A stretch of DNA of 19,861 nt from Oscillospiraceae bacterium (GTDB lineage Bacteria > Bacillota > Clostridia > Oscillospirales > Oscillospiraceae). Under the pieces are notes generated by a model. The model was not told the DNA's origin, ran no database searches, and worked only from the letters and a program-made list of their open reading frames with translations. The stretch lies in NCBI GenBank assembly GCA_017521875.1, contig JAFXBH010000047.1, positions 1 through 19,861 on the forward strand, written 5' to 3'. Both the position numbers and the translations under genes were made by a program. This document shows positions 1 through 6,348 of the stretch, in pieces (position 1 is the first letter of the stretch; each line of letters starts with the position of its first letter).

Positions 1-2
1 AT

Positions 3-566
3 CGGGATGCACTAGCCTACCATTTGAAGGAAGAAGGTCGCAGCATTTACGATGTGCTGAACGAAAAATGTCCCAAAGAGTCCACCGATCTGATGGTATT
101 GCCCTTCCTTCAGGGCATGGGTGGAACACCGGATGTGGATGCTACAGCAACGGGCCTCATTGCCGGTCTTACCACCCAGACCCGCCTTCCCGATATCTAC
201 CGGGCGATTTTGGAAGGTGTCACCTTTGAGATGCGCTACAACCAGGAAAAACTCATGGAGAATGGCGTTTTCTTTGACAGGCTTTATGCCTGTGGCGGCG
301 GTGCAAAGTCTCCTGTATGGCTGCAGATCAAGGCGGATATTTTGGGTTGTGAGATTATCCCCGTGAAGTCTGACGAGACCGGCGCTATGGGCAGCGCCAT
401 TCTCGGCCTGGCTGCCGTCACAGGTGAAGATCCCTTTGCCATCGCCAAACGGTTTTGGAAATATGGCAGCCCTATACAGCCCAATGCAGAACACGCAAAC
501 TTATATAACCAGCGGTACGAAGTCTACAAGGCGTTGCGTACCGCATACCGGAAAGGTTGGTGCTAA
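3..566 (+). CDS. FGGY-family carbohydrate kinase, C-terminal part (5' end outside window)
   Basis: The reading frame is open from the first bases, so only the C-terminal about 187 residues of a normally about 500-residue sugar kinase are present. The visible part is the C-terminal actin/ASKHA-fold ATP-binding lobe. It contains the FGGY signature-2 region ACGGGAKSPVWLQIKADILG and the following DETGAMGSAILG segment, which in this family (xylulokinase, glycerol kinase, rhamnulokinase relatives) lines the nucleotide pocket. FGGY enzymes phosphorylate a sugar or polyol with ATP in the cytoplasm. Just downstream are a mutarotase-like gene and a class II aldolase, so the product is probably phosphorylated and later cleaved by that aldolase. 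The specific sugar cannot be read from this half, because substrate contacts lie mostly in the missing N-terminal lobe. Family assignment is firm; substrate is unknown. Confidence 0.93.
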   Translation, partial: RDALAYHLKEEGRSIYDVLNEKCPKESTDLMVLPFLQGMGGTPDVDATATGLIAGLTTQTRLPDIYRAILEGVTFEMRYNQEKLMENGVFFDRLYACGGGAKSPVWLQIKADILGCEIIPVKSDETGAMGSAILGLAAVTGEDPFAIAKRFWKYGSPIQPNAEHANLYNQRYEVYKALRTAYRKGWC

Positions 567-568
567 CC

Positions 569-1537
569 ATGGTTAATCCTTACATTGGACACGAAAGTCA
601 GCTTTGTGGGGTAGAAGAAGTACGTCTGGTGGGCGGCAAGGGCGACGGAATGCGCCTTTTGCAGATCCGCAATGCGGCAGGCCTCCAAATGTCCGTTTCC
701 GCCGACCGTTGTGCGGATATTTCCCGCCTTATCTTCAAGGGTGACAATATGGGATACTTTTCTCCCAATGGCTATGTTGCTCCCGCTTATTACGACGAAC
801 CCGGTGCAGGCTTTCTGAAGAGCTTTACTGCGGGCTTCTTAACCACCTGCGGTCTGACTGCCGTAGGCTCTCCCTGCACCGACGAGGGTGAAGATCTGCC
901 CTTGCACGGAACCATCGGCAACACGCCCTGCGAGCGGATCTGGTGGGATGAAGATGATAAGAACATCTACATCCATGCGATTGTTAATGACAGCGGTATT
1001 TTTGCCCGGAAGTTTTACATGAAGCGTACGATTACCGTCAGCAAGGAAGAAGGTAAATTCACCATCACAGATACCGTAGACAACCAGGGCGATAGCGCAT
1101 CTCCTGTCATGCTTTTGTATCACATGAATATGGGATATCCCTTGCTGTCTGAAAATTCTTTGGTGGAGATCCCTTCCGTTTCCGTCAAACCCAGAAACGA
1201 CCATGCTGCCAAGGACCTTTCTACCTGGCACAAGATGCTGCCCCCAACTCCCGGCTTTGAAGAGCAGTGCTATTTCCACAGCTTTGAAAATGAGGGTAAG
1301 GCATCCATTTATAATCCGGATATCCATAAGGGACTGACCATTTCCTTTGATCCCCATTCTCTGGACCATTTCACCGAATGGAAGATGATGGGTTATCGGG
1401 ACTATGTTCTGGGTTTGGAGCCCGGCAACTGTCATCCCGACGGACGGGATGTCATGCGCAAGGAAGGAAAACTCAAGTTCCTGCAGCCCGGTGAAGCTGT
1501 TACCTATGAAGTTACCGTTACCCTCTACGAGAAATAA
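569..1537 (+). CDS. DUF4432 / aldose 1-epimerase-like protein
   Basis: A 322-residue protein of the galactose-mutarotase-like beta-sandwich superfamily (DUF4432 group). Likely active-site residues are visible: His113 in PLHGTIGN, His185 in LLYHMNMGYPLL, and Glu284 in LGLEPGN. The two His plus Glu match the mutarotase arrangement for sugar ring opening and anomer or epimer interconversion. I chose the ATG at 569 over upstream in-frame TTG/GTG codons because it follows the kinase stop (564-566) and has GGAAAGG at 550-556 upstream. The tight spacing with the kinase and aldolase indicates one operon, in which this enzyme probably supplies the correct sugar isomer to the kinase. Length is normal for the group. 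The substrate is not determinable; DUF4432 proteins are often annotated simply as aldose 1-epimerase family. Confidence 0.88.
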   Translation: MVNPYIGHESQLCGVEEVRLVGGKGDGMRLLQIRNAAGLQMSVSADRCADISRLIFKGDNMGYFSPNGYVAPAYYDEPGAGFLKSFTAGFLTTCGLTAVGSPCTDEGEDLPLHGTIGNTPCERIWWDEDDKNIYIHAIVNDSGIFARKFYMKRTITVSKEEGKFTITDTVDNQGDSASPVMLLYHMNMGYPLLSENSLVEIPSVSVKPRNDHAAKDLSTWHKMLPPTPGFEEQCYFHSFENEGKASIYNPDIHKGLTISFDPHSLDHFTEWKMMGYRDYVLGLEPGNCHPDGRDVMRKEGKLKFLQPGEAVTYEVTVTLYEK

Positions 1538-1548
1538 GGAGATTCATT

Positions 1549-2544
1549 ATGCCTATTATTACCGGCCGGGAAAATGTCCTGGCAGTTTATGAAGAAGCCG
1601 CAAAGAAAGGCTGGGTCATCCCTTGCCTGTGCAGCGAGAACCTGACCACTACGGAAGCCATCCTTACTGCCGCTTCCGAATTTGCAACAGAAAAGGGATA
1701 TGACCGTATTCCTATCACGCTGGCTATCACCAATCAGTATGACCATCGCAGTCAATCCGTCTACTACACCCACACCCGCCGCTGGGATATTGGTCTGAAG
1801 CTGTTCCGGGCCAGCATCGACATTCTTGCCGAAGCTTTCCCCAATGTGGACATTCTGATCCACCTGGATCATGCCCAGCATGACACCGATGCAGAGATGC
1901 TGGAAAGTGATCTGAGCATGTATTCCTCTGTGATGTACGATGCTTCCACTTTGCCTATGGAAGAAAACATCAAAAAGACCAAGGCGTATGTGCAGCGCAA
2001 GGGTAACGAGCTGCTAATCGAGGGCGCCTGCGACGAGATCGTGGATGCTACCGGCGAAGCCCGGTGTGAGATCACCTCCGCCGACAAATGCGAGTATTAC
2101 ATGAAGGAGACCGGCGTGGATGTAGTGGTAGCCAATCTGGGCACCGAGCACCGGGCTTCCGGTCAGGATCTGCATTACTACTACGATGCCGCCCGGGCTA
2201 TCAAAGCAAAGATCGGTCCCCGGATTTGCCTGCATGGCACATCCTCCGTGTCCAACGATCAAATCGCAAAGCTTTTTGACGATGGCATCTGCAAGGTCAA
2301 CATTTGGACGGCCCTGGAGCGGGATGCCTCTCCCGCGCTGACAGAGTGGATCGTCAAGAACGCAGCTAAGTGCGGCGGTCCCAAGGTCGAGCAAAAGCTG
2401 ATCGACGAAGGCTATTTGACCCAATCCTCCAAAACCGGGGATAAATCTTCCTTGCAGCACTTTACCACCAGTGCCCGTCAGGAAATTATCTTTGAGGAAA
2501 TGAAGAAAATTGTACGGGGTTATCTGGATCTGTGGTATCGCTAA
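1549..2544 (+). CDS. class II ketose-bisphosphate aldolase family protein (atypical)
   Basis: A 331-residue TIM-barrel class II (zinc-dependent) aldolase. The HLDH motif gives catalytic Asp107 and zinc ligand His108. Further zinc ligands are His201 in GTEHRASG and His229 in CLHGTSS. The KVNIWTALE segment (249-257) replaces the usual KVNIDTD, so the Asp normally following Asn-Ile is Trp here. The stretch after HLDH (HAQHDTDAEML) also differs from the canonical fructose- and tagatose-bisphosphate enzymes. The reaction expected from the family is reversible retro-aldol cleavage of a phosphorylated ketose to a triose phosphate plus an aldehyde. The ATG at 1549 has AAGGAG about 7 bases upstream and lies 11 bases after the mutarotase stop, so it belongs to the same operon as the FGGY kinase. 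Fold and mechanism are secure; the substrate is inferred to be non-standard. Confidence 0.88.
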   Translation: MPIITGRENVLAVYEEAAKKGWVIPCLCSENLTTTEAILTAASEFATEKGYDRIPITLAITNQYDHRSQSVYYTHTRRWDIGLKLFRASIDILAEAFPNVDILIHLDHAQHDTDAEMLESDLSMYSSVMYDASTLPMEENIKKTKAYVQRKGNELLIEGACDEIVDATGEARCEITSADKCEYYMKETGVDVVVANLGTEHRASGQDLHYYYDAARAIKAKIGPRICLHGTSSVSNDQIAKLFDDGICKVNIWTALERDASPALTEWIVKNAAKCGGPKVEQKLIDEGYLTQSSKTGDKSSLQHFTTSARQEIIFEEMKKIVRGYLDLWYR

Positions 2545-2766
2545 AACCAACTCACTGCAACTTATGTGTTATGCACGAATGCAGCAGCTTACACTACATA
2601 ATGCCCATGTAAGAAATTGAAGCTTTCCCAAGTTCAAATGTAACTAAAAGGGTGGTTTTTCTTTTTGGGATGGTATCTAGACGAATGGACTCGAAAGGCG
2701 GCACTTGGCAAGTGTCCGGTGGACACGAAGGATTCGGCATTTCCTGGAGAACAACGGGAGAAGATA
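2545..2766. other. intergenic stretch with overlapping inverted repeats, no convincing gene
   Basis: About 220 bases between the aldolase stop and the next promoter. I see no protein family in any frame; an open frame from 2665 lacks a good ribosome binding site and runs through the promoter and RBS of the next gene. Two overlapping, mutually exclusive short hairpins are present: CACTT-GGC-AAGTG at 2702-2714 and GTGTCC-GGT-GGACAC at 2712-2726. Such structure could be a dispersed palindromic repeat or part of a small RNA, but neither is demonstrated. Confidence 0.4.
2627..2666 (+). terminator. possible weak terminator after the sugar operon
   Basis: AGTT (2631-2634) can pair with AACT (2642-2645), and CCC (2627-2629) with GGG (2650-2652). 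A T-rich run TTTTTCTTTTT follows at 2656-2666. The stem is short and asymmetric, so this is only a tentative end for the kinase-epimerase-aldolase transcript. No better terminator is visible before the next promoter. Confidence 0.25.
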
Positions 2767-2795
2767 TTGATGTTTTCTTTTACCTGTGGTATAAT
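2767..2795 (+). promoter_or_regulatory. sigma-A type promoter for the PH-like membrane protein gene
   Basis: TTGATG at 2767-2772 and a perfect TATAAT at 2790-2795 are separated by exactly 17 bases. TG at 2787-2788 supplies the extended -10 element (TGn-TATAAT). The start codon of the downstream gene lies about 48 bases beyond, behind AGGAGGGG. This is one of the clearest promoters in the window. Confidence 0.85.
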
Positions 2796-2843
2796 GTCTT
2801 CAATTGACAGATCTATGGGCGTCAGGCGCACAGGAGGGGACAT

Positions 2844-3611
2844 ATGGGGTTTATCAAAAGCGTTGGCATTTCTTATAAACGCATAGTGATTACAATATGG
2901 GCGGTTCTATTGGTGGCCGCTACGATTGTGGCGGCGTGTATGGCGTTGCCGATGATTCCCAAATATAAAAAGTACACCAAAGGTCAGGAAAAGGCCATCG
3001 AGATTGTCCTTGCAGACAGCGACAAATTTGATGATTTTGCAGAAAACAACAGCCGTAAATCTCTCCTGAAAGAGATTTACAATTTCTACAACCCCCAGTA
3101 TGTGTCATACGACATTTTGGGCACGACATACTACAATAAGGAAGAAGTTGAAAATGCCCGGAAACTGGATGTAGCCTTTGGTGAAAAATTGCAGGCGGCG
3201 GGATTTGCCTGTGTCAGGGGTTCGGAATTCCTGCGATTTTCCAATTTTATCGGGTATGCCACCCATTATGCGGCCGGTAAGATCGCATATGCCGTGACAT
3301 TCGGCATTTTGCTGTTGGTGATGTTGGGCGTTACAGTCTTTTGTTTATTGGAGAGTCAGAAAAGGGTGGCTCTGCGGGACGATGCGCTCCTTTGCAGGAC
3401 GGCCTTCGGAAAAGAGATTCGGATCGGTCTGCGGAAAATTCAGCGGGTGGAACTGGCACCGTTATGGGGCATTTGCATCCGGGGAAATGACCAAACTTAT
3501 ACTGCATTCCTGATTCAGAACAGCACCGAATTACATAAGGCCATCACCGGCCGTATGAAAGCCCTGAAGCAGATGCGAAAAAAAGCCGAGAGAGAGGATC
3601 TGTCGGAATGA
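2844..3611 (+). CDS. two-TM membrane protein with PH-like C-terminal domain, function unknown
   Basis: A 255-residue protein I do not recognise as a named family. Transmembrane segments lie at about residues 13-38 (IVITIWAVLLVAATIVAAC) and 146-169 (IAYAVTFGILLLVMLGVTVF). The intervening roughly 105 residues (40-145) are hydrophilic and probably lie outside the membrane on one side. Residues about 172-238 follow the pattern of bacterial PH-like domains: short beta strands such as VALRDDALLCRTAFGKEIRI, then IQRVELAP, ending in a helix with Leu/Ile spacing. A basic tail (KALKQMRKKAERE) follows. The ATG at 2844 is supported by AGGAGGGG at 2832-2839. The gene is monocistronic, with its own promoter upstream and a strong terminator after it. 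PH-like assignment is inference from pattern only. Confidence 0.8.
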   Translation: MGFIKSVGISYKRIVITIWAVLLVAATIVAACMALPMIPKYKKYTKGQEKAIEIVLADSDKFDDFAENNSRKSLLKEIYNFYNPQYVSYDILGTTYYNKEEVENARKLDVAFGEKLQAAGFACVRGSEFLRFSNFIGYATHYAAGKIAYAVTFGILLLVMLGVTVFCLLESQKRVALRDDALLCRTAFGKEIRIGLRKIQRVELAPLWGICIRGNDQTYTAFLIQNSTELHKAITGRMKALKQMRKKAEREDLSE

Positions 3612-3622
3612 TTCATAAAGAG

Positions 3623-3654
3623 AAAGCGGGATTCCAAGGAATCCCGCTTTTCTA
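3623..3654. terminator. strong intrinsic terminator, probably bidirectional
   Basis: A near-perfect inverted repeat AAAGCGGGATTCC (3623-3635) / GGAATCCCGCTTT (3638-3650) is followed by TTTTCT on the + strand. On the minus strand the stem is followed by a pyrimidine-rich CTTTCTCTTT. It sits 12 bases after the + gene ending at 3611 and about 55 bases beyond the end of the convergent minus-strand gene, so it can serve both. Confidence 0.88.
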
Positions 3655-3706
3655 TTATTGGTCTGGGGGTGATGGTCACCGTCGCCGGCATTTTCAAAAC
3701 CGGCCA

Positions 3707-4390
3707 TCAGCCGTTGGTCAGGTTGCCGTCGCCATAGACGGGAATGGGATTTCCACCATAGGTGGGGGCGGGTTTTATAATGGAGGCAAAGAAATCCTTG
3801 TTCCGGGCCAGGATCTCCCGCACATCCCGGTAAGTCTGTCCTGCGTAGGCCCGGGGATCGGAGGCAACGCCGTAGGCCTCCAGACCCAAAGCATTGGCAA
3901 TGTACAGCGCCCGGTGCAAGTGATATTTCTGAGTGACAATGATCACTTTCTTGGCCTGAAAAATGCTTTTGGCTCTGTAGATGCTTTCGTAGGTGGAGAA
4001 TCCGGCGTGATCCATAAACACATCTTCGGAGGGCACGCCCTGACCCAAGGCATAATTTTTCATGACATTCACTTCGTCATAATCCTTCTGACCGTGGTCG
4101 CCACTCATCAAAAGTTTGGGGGCAGCACCGTCTTTATACAAGGCGACACCTTGCGCCAGTCGGTCGGAGAGCATTGCGCTGGGCTGACCGCTTGAAAGTA
4201 TTCCACAGCCTAAAATCAGAACACAATCGGCATTTTTTGCAGCCGCTTCCGAGGGGGAAATAATCTGTTTTTTGGTGGATAAGACCACATGTCCATTAAT
4301 AGAAAATGCAACTATTGCGATGATAAACCCAATGATTATTAGAGAAAGTATGGATTTTCGCAATATTTTGCAGATTTTTATTGCCAGCAT
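3707..4390 (-). CDS. SanA/YdcF family (DUF218) membrane-anchored protein
   Basis: A 227-residue protein with an N-terminal transmembrane helix at about residues 12-32 and an extracytoplasmic DUF218 domain. Recognisable family segments are ADCVLILGCG (54-63), LSDRLAQGVALYKDG (74-88), LLMSGDHG (93-100), EVNVMKNYALGQGVP (106-120), STYES (132-136) and VTQKYHLHRALYIANALGL (152-170). Relatives include E. coli SanA, linked to envelope barrier function and vancomycin resistance at high temperature; the biochemical activity of the family is unclear. The open frame extends upstream to 4540, but I chose the ATG at 4388-4390. It directly precedes the TM helix, is preceded by a GGGAGGTGG ribosome binding site, and lies downstream of a consensus minus-strand promoter. 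The gene is host-type and marks the left border of the phage cluster. Confidence 0.87.
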   Translation of the reverse strand: MLAIKICKILRKSILSLIIIGFIIAIVAFSINGHVVLSTKKQIISPSEAAAKNADCVLILGCGILSSGQPSAMLSDRLAQGVALYKDGAAPKLLMSGDHGQKDYDEVNVMKNYALGQGVPSEDVFMDHAGFSTYESIYRAKSIFQAKKVIIVTQKYHLHRALYIANALGLEAYGVASDPRAYAGQTYRDVREILARNKDFFASIIKPAPTYGGNPIPVYGDGNLTNG

Positions 4391-4424
4391 ATCACGCCAC
4401 CTCCCGTCAAAATGGATTTCCTGT

Positions 4425-4453
4425 ATTTTACAACAAAACGCACAAAAATGCAA
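4425..4453 (-). promoter_or_regulatory. promoter for the SanA/YdcF-type gene
   Basis: Read on the minus strand, TTGCAT (complement of 4448-4453) and TAAAAT (complement of 4425-4430) are spaced by exactly 17 bases, about 35 bases upstream of the ATG at 4390. It is oriented away from the phage cluster. Confidence 0.7.
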
Positions 4454-4473
4454 TCCAAAAGGTTGGTAAAATG

Positions 4474-4507
4474 TTGGGAAGATTTTTCGGAAAATCTGTG
4501 TTATTAT
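4474..4507 (+). promoter_or_regulatory. candidate promoter and operator palindrome for the phage-derived operon
   Basis: An extended -10 element TGT-TATTAT lies at 4499-4507. No -35 lies at the ideal distance; TTGGGA at 4474-4479 is 22 bases away. A perfect inverted repeat GATTTT-TCGG-AAAATC (4481-4496) occupies the space directly upstream of the -10, where a regulator could block or activate RNA polymerase. No other + strand promoter is evident before the first packaging gene. The promoter call rests on the extended -10 only. Confidence 0.45.
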
Positions 4508-4540
4508 GATAGTGCCAACAGTAGACAACGACAAAAACAA

Positions 4541-4575
4541 CGAAGCAGGGGAGCATCTCTGCTTCGCTATTTTTA
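4541..4575 (+). terminator. terminator-like hairpin in the leader of the packaging operon
   Basis: CGAAGCAG (4541-4548) pairs with CTGCTTCG (4559-4566). The stem can extend inward by three pairs (two are G-U) to an AGCA loop. It is followed by CTATTTTTA. The hairpin lies between the candidate promoter and the small terminase start, so transcription would have to read through it. It may act as an attenuator or as the end of a very short leader RNA. Confidence 0.6.
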
Positions 4576-4602
4576 TGGAAGGGAGGAGATGCTGGGGCGG
4601 TT

Positions 4603-4947
4603 ATGGCAGAAAGAAAAATCTCCCCGGAGAAAATCTTGCGGGAATTGACGGCCATTGCATTTGCCGATGTGCCGGCCTGTATGGAAATCGAAAATGGAGA
4701 GGTGCGGCTAAAGGAACGGCTGAAACCAATGCAGAGAGCGGCCATCGCATCGGTGGAGAAGTCCAGCGGAGGCATTAAGGTGAAATTCTATGACAAAATG
4801 AAGGCACTGGAACTGCTTGGCAAGCACTACGGCCTGTTCGAGGGGAAAGATAGCGGATCTGAGAGTAACGATAACAATCTACTGGAGGCAATTTTACAGG
4901 CAACCCGGCAGGAGGTGGACACAGATGATCTATCAGAACTTCAGTAA
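4603..4947 (+). CDS. terS: phage terminase small subunit (Terminase_2-like, lacking N-terminal HTH)
   Basis: A 114-residue protein whose body matches Terminase_2/PBSX-type small subunits: ILRELTAIAFADV, an acidic EIENGEVRLKE stretch, and the typical GGIKVKFYDKMKALELLGKHYGLFEGK segment. In tailed phages TerS binds the packaging site and loads DNA onto TerL. Family members usually begin with a roughly 50-60 residue helix-turn-helix DNA-binding domain. Here the protein starts right at the oligomerisation region. The frame stays open upstream only to a TAG at 4522 and offers no ATG, GTG or TTG start, so the missing domain is not an annotation error. GGAGGAG at 4582-4588 is a somewhat distant RBS. 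The gene overlaps TerL by 23 bases. Family call is good; how it recognises DNA is open. Confidence 0.85.
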   Translation: MAERKISPEKILRELTAIAFADVPACMEIENGEVRLKERLKPMQRAAIASVEKSSGGIKVKFYDKMKALELLGKHYGLFEGKDSGSESNDNNLLEAILQATRQEVDTDDLSELQ

Positions 4948-6154
4948 ACGGCAGATGCTGGCGCTTACTTGGTGGAACAGGCCGGGACTACAGGGATACG
5001 AGGGAATCATCTGCGACGGGGCGATCCGATCGGGAAAGACCCTAAGTATGGTGACGGGGTTCTTCCTGTGGAGTATGGCCCATTTCGACGGCTGCTGCTT
5101 TGGCTTATGCGGTAGGACGGTTGGCGCATTACGACGGAATATTCTGTTCTATTTGGATGCCTGGCTGGGGCAGGCTTTTCAAATTCGTGAGAGCCGCAGC
5201 GAAAACAAATTGGTAGTGACCGGCCCGGAGGGGAAACGCAATACCTATTATCTCTTTGGCGGTCAGGATGAAAGCGCCTACAAACTGATTCAGGGCGTTA
5301 CCCTGGCGGGGGTTCTCCTGGACGAGGCGGCACTGATGCCCCGGTCCTTTGTGGAGCAGGCTTGCGCCCGGTGTTCCGTACCCGGGTCGAAACTGTGGTT
5401 TAATTGCAACCCGGAAGGGCCGGAACACTGGCTATACAAAGAGTGGATTCTGAAGGCAAGAGAGAAGAAACTCCTCCACCTGCATTTTACGATGGAGGAT
5501 AACCCTGCCTTAGATCCCCAGATCCGGCTGCGGTACGCAAGCCTCTACACAGGGGCGTTTTATCGGCGGTATATTCTGGGACAATGGTGTATGGCGGAGG
5601 GGCTGGTGTACGATTTTCAGCCGGACAAGCACATCGCCAAGGAAATTCCCACTACAGGGCGGTACTATATTTCCGTGGACTACGGTACCCGAAACCCCTT
5701 TTCGGCGGGGATTTGGTGCGTATCCCAGGGCAAGGCAGTACGGCTGCGGGAGTTTTACCACAGCGGCCGGGAGTCAGGCAGAATGCTTACCGATGAAGAG
5801 TATCACGATGCCCTGGTGAAACTGGCGGGCGGTCTGCCGGTAGAGACGGTGGTGGTCGACCCGTCGGCGGCGTCTTTCATTGCCACCATTCGCCGTCACG
5901 GCGTATTTTCTGTGCGGAAAGCCAGAAATGATGTGTTGGCGGGCATTCACCTGGTATCCGGTCTGATGCAAAAAGAGGTACTGCAGTTTGCACCCCAGTG
6001 CAAGGATACTATCCGGGAATTTTCCCTGTATCGCTGGGAGGAGAACGGACAGACCGACCGGGTTATCAAGGAGAACGATCACGCAATGGACGACATCCGT
6101 TATTTTTGCGCCACGGTCTTACACAGAAATAAGGAAATGAGGAGATTGGAATGA
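4925..6154 (+). CDS. terL: phage terminase large subunit (PBSX-type ATPase/nuclease)
   Basis: A 409-residue packaging motor. Walker A is GAIRSGKT at residues 32-39; Walker B is GVLLDE at 129-134 with catalytic Glu134. The C-terminal RNase H-like nuclease domain shows its acidic residues in YISVDYGTRNPFSA, VVVDPSAASF and NDHAMDDIRYF. The enzyme translocates DNA into the prohead through the portal and cuts it. The frame is open further upstream, but the ATG at 4925 is the start: AGGAGGTGG at 4910-4918 precedes it and the protein then begins in the usual way just before Walker A. It overlaps the end of the small subunit. All key catalytic motifs are intact, so the motor appears functional. Headful versus cohesive-end cutting cannot be decided here. 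Confidence 0.95.
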   Translation: MIYQNFSKRQMLALTWWNRPGLQGYEGIICDGAIRSGKTLSMVTGFFLWSMAHFDGCCFGLCGRTVGALRRNILFYLDAWLGQAFQIRESRSENKLVVTGPEGKRNTYYLFGGQDESAYKLIQGVTLAGVLLDEAALMPRSFVEQACARCSVPGSKLWFNCNPEGPEHWLYKEWILKAREKKLLHLHFTMEDNPALDPQIRLRYASLYTGAFYRRYILGQWCMAEGLVYDFQPDKHIAKEIPTTGRYYISVDYGTRNPFSAGIWCVSQGKAVRLREFYHSGRESGRMLTDEEYHDALVKLAGGLPVETVVVDPSAASFIATIRRHGVFSVRKARNDVLAGIHLVSGLMQKEVLQFAPQCKDTIREFSLYRWEENGQTDRVIKENDHAMDDIRYFCATVLHRNKEMRRLE

Positions 6155-6348
6155 AAAAATGGTTACAGAATAATTTTCTGCCGGTTTTGGCCAAGGAAAC
6201 ATTGCTTTGGGAAAAACGGCAGACAGAGCGGGAGAATTTGGCTCTGAAGCAAAAGATCCGGGAGTTGGAAGCCTATATTAACGGTGTTCAGATGGGCCTG
6301 CGGGCCGCCAAACGGATCAGTATTATCAATCGGGGAGGGGAAGTATGA
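6151..6348 (+). CDS. small coiled-coil protein between terminase and portal
   Basis: A 65-residue protein of unknown function. Residues about 18-45 (LLWEKRQTERENLALKQKIR and onward) are strongly helical with a leucine heptad pattern, suggesting a coiled coil. It overlaps the terminase stop and the portal start by ATGA junctions (6151-6154 and 6345-6348), so it is translationally coupled to both and is very probably a real gene. Small proteins at this position occur in related Firmicutes phages, but I know of no assigned role; a head-vertex or packaging accessory is a guess from position. Confidence 0.75.
   Translation: MKKWLQNNFLPVLAKETLLWEKRQTERENLALKQKIRELEAYINGVQMGLRAAKRISIINRGGEV

Noticed and set aside
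2665..2886. 73-residue open frame in the intergenic region
   Set aside because: No ribosome binding site; it overlaps the promoter and start of the next gene.
4391..4540. N-terminal extension of the SanA/YdcF-type protein to 4540
   Set aside because: The extension would cross the gene's own promoter and lacks family similarity; the ATG at 4390 has an RBS and leads into the TM helix.
4506..4778. Open frame upstream of and overlapping the small terminase, a possible missing TerS N-terminal domain by frameshift
   Set aside because: The translation shows no helix-turn-helix pattern, passes through the leader hairpin, and lacks a ribosome binding site.
4817..4924. Upstream extension of the large terminase
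   Set aside because: The ATG at 4925 has an excellent RBS and gives the normal N-terminus; the extension overlaps the small subunit and resembles nothing.
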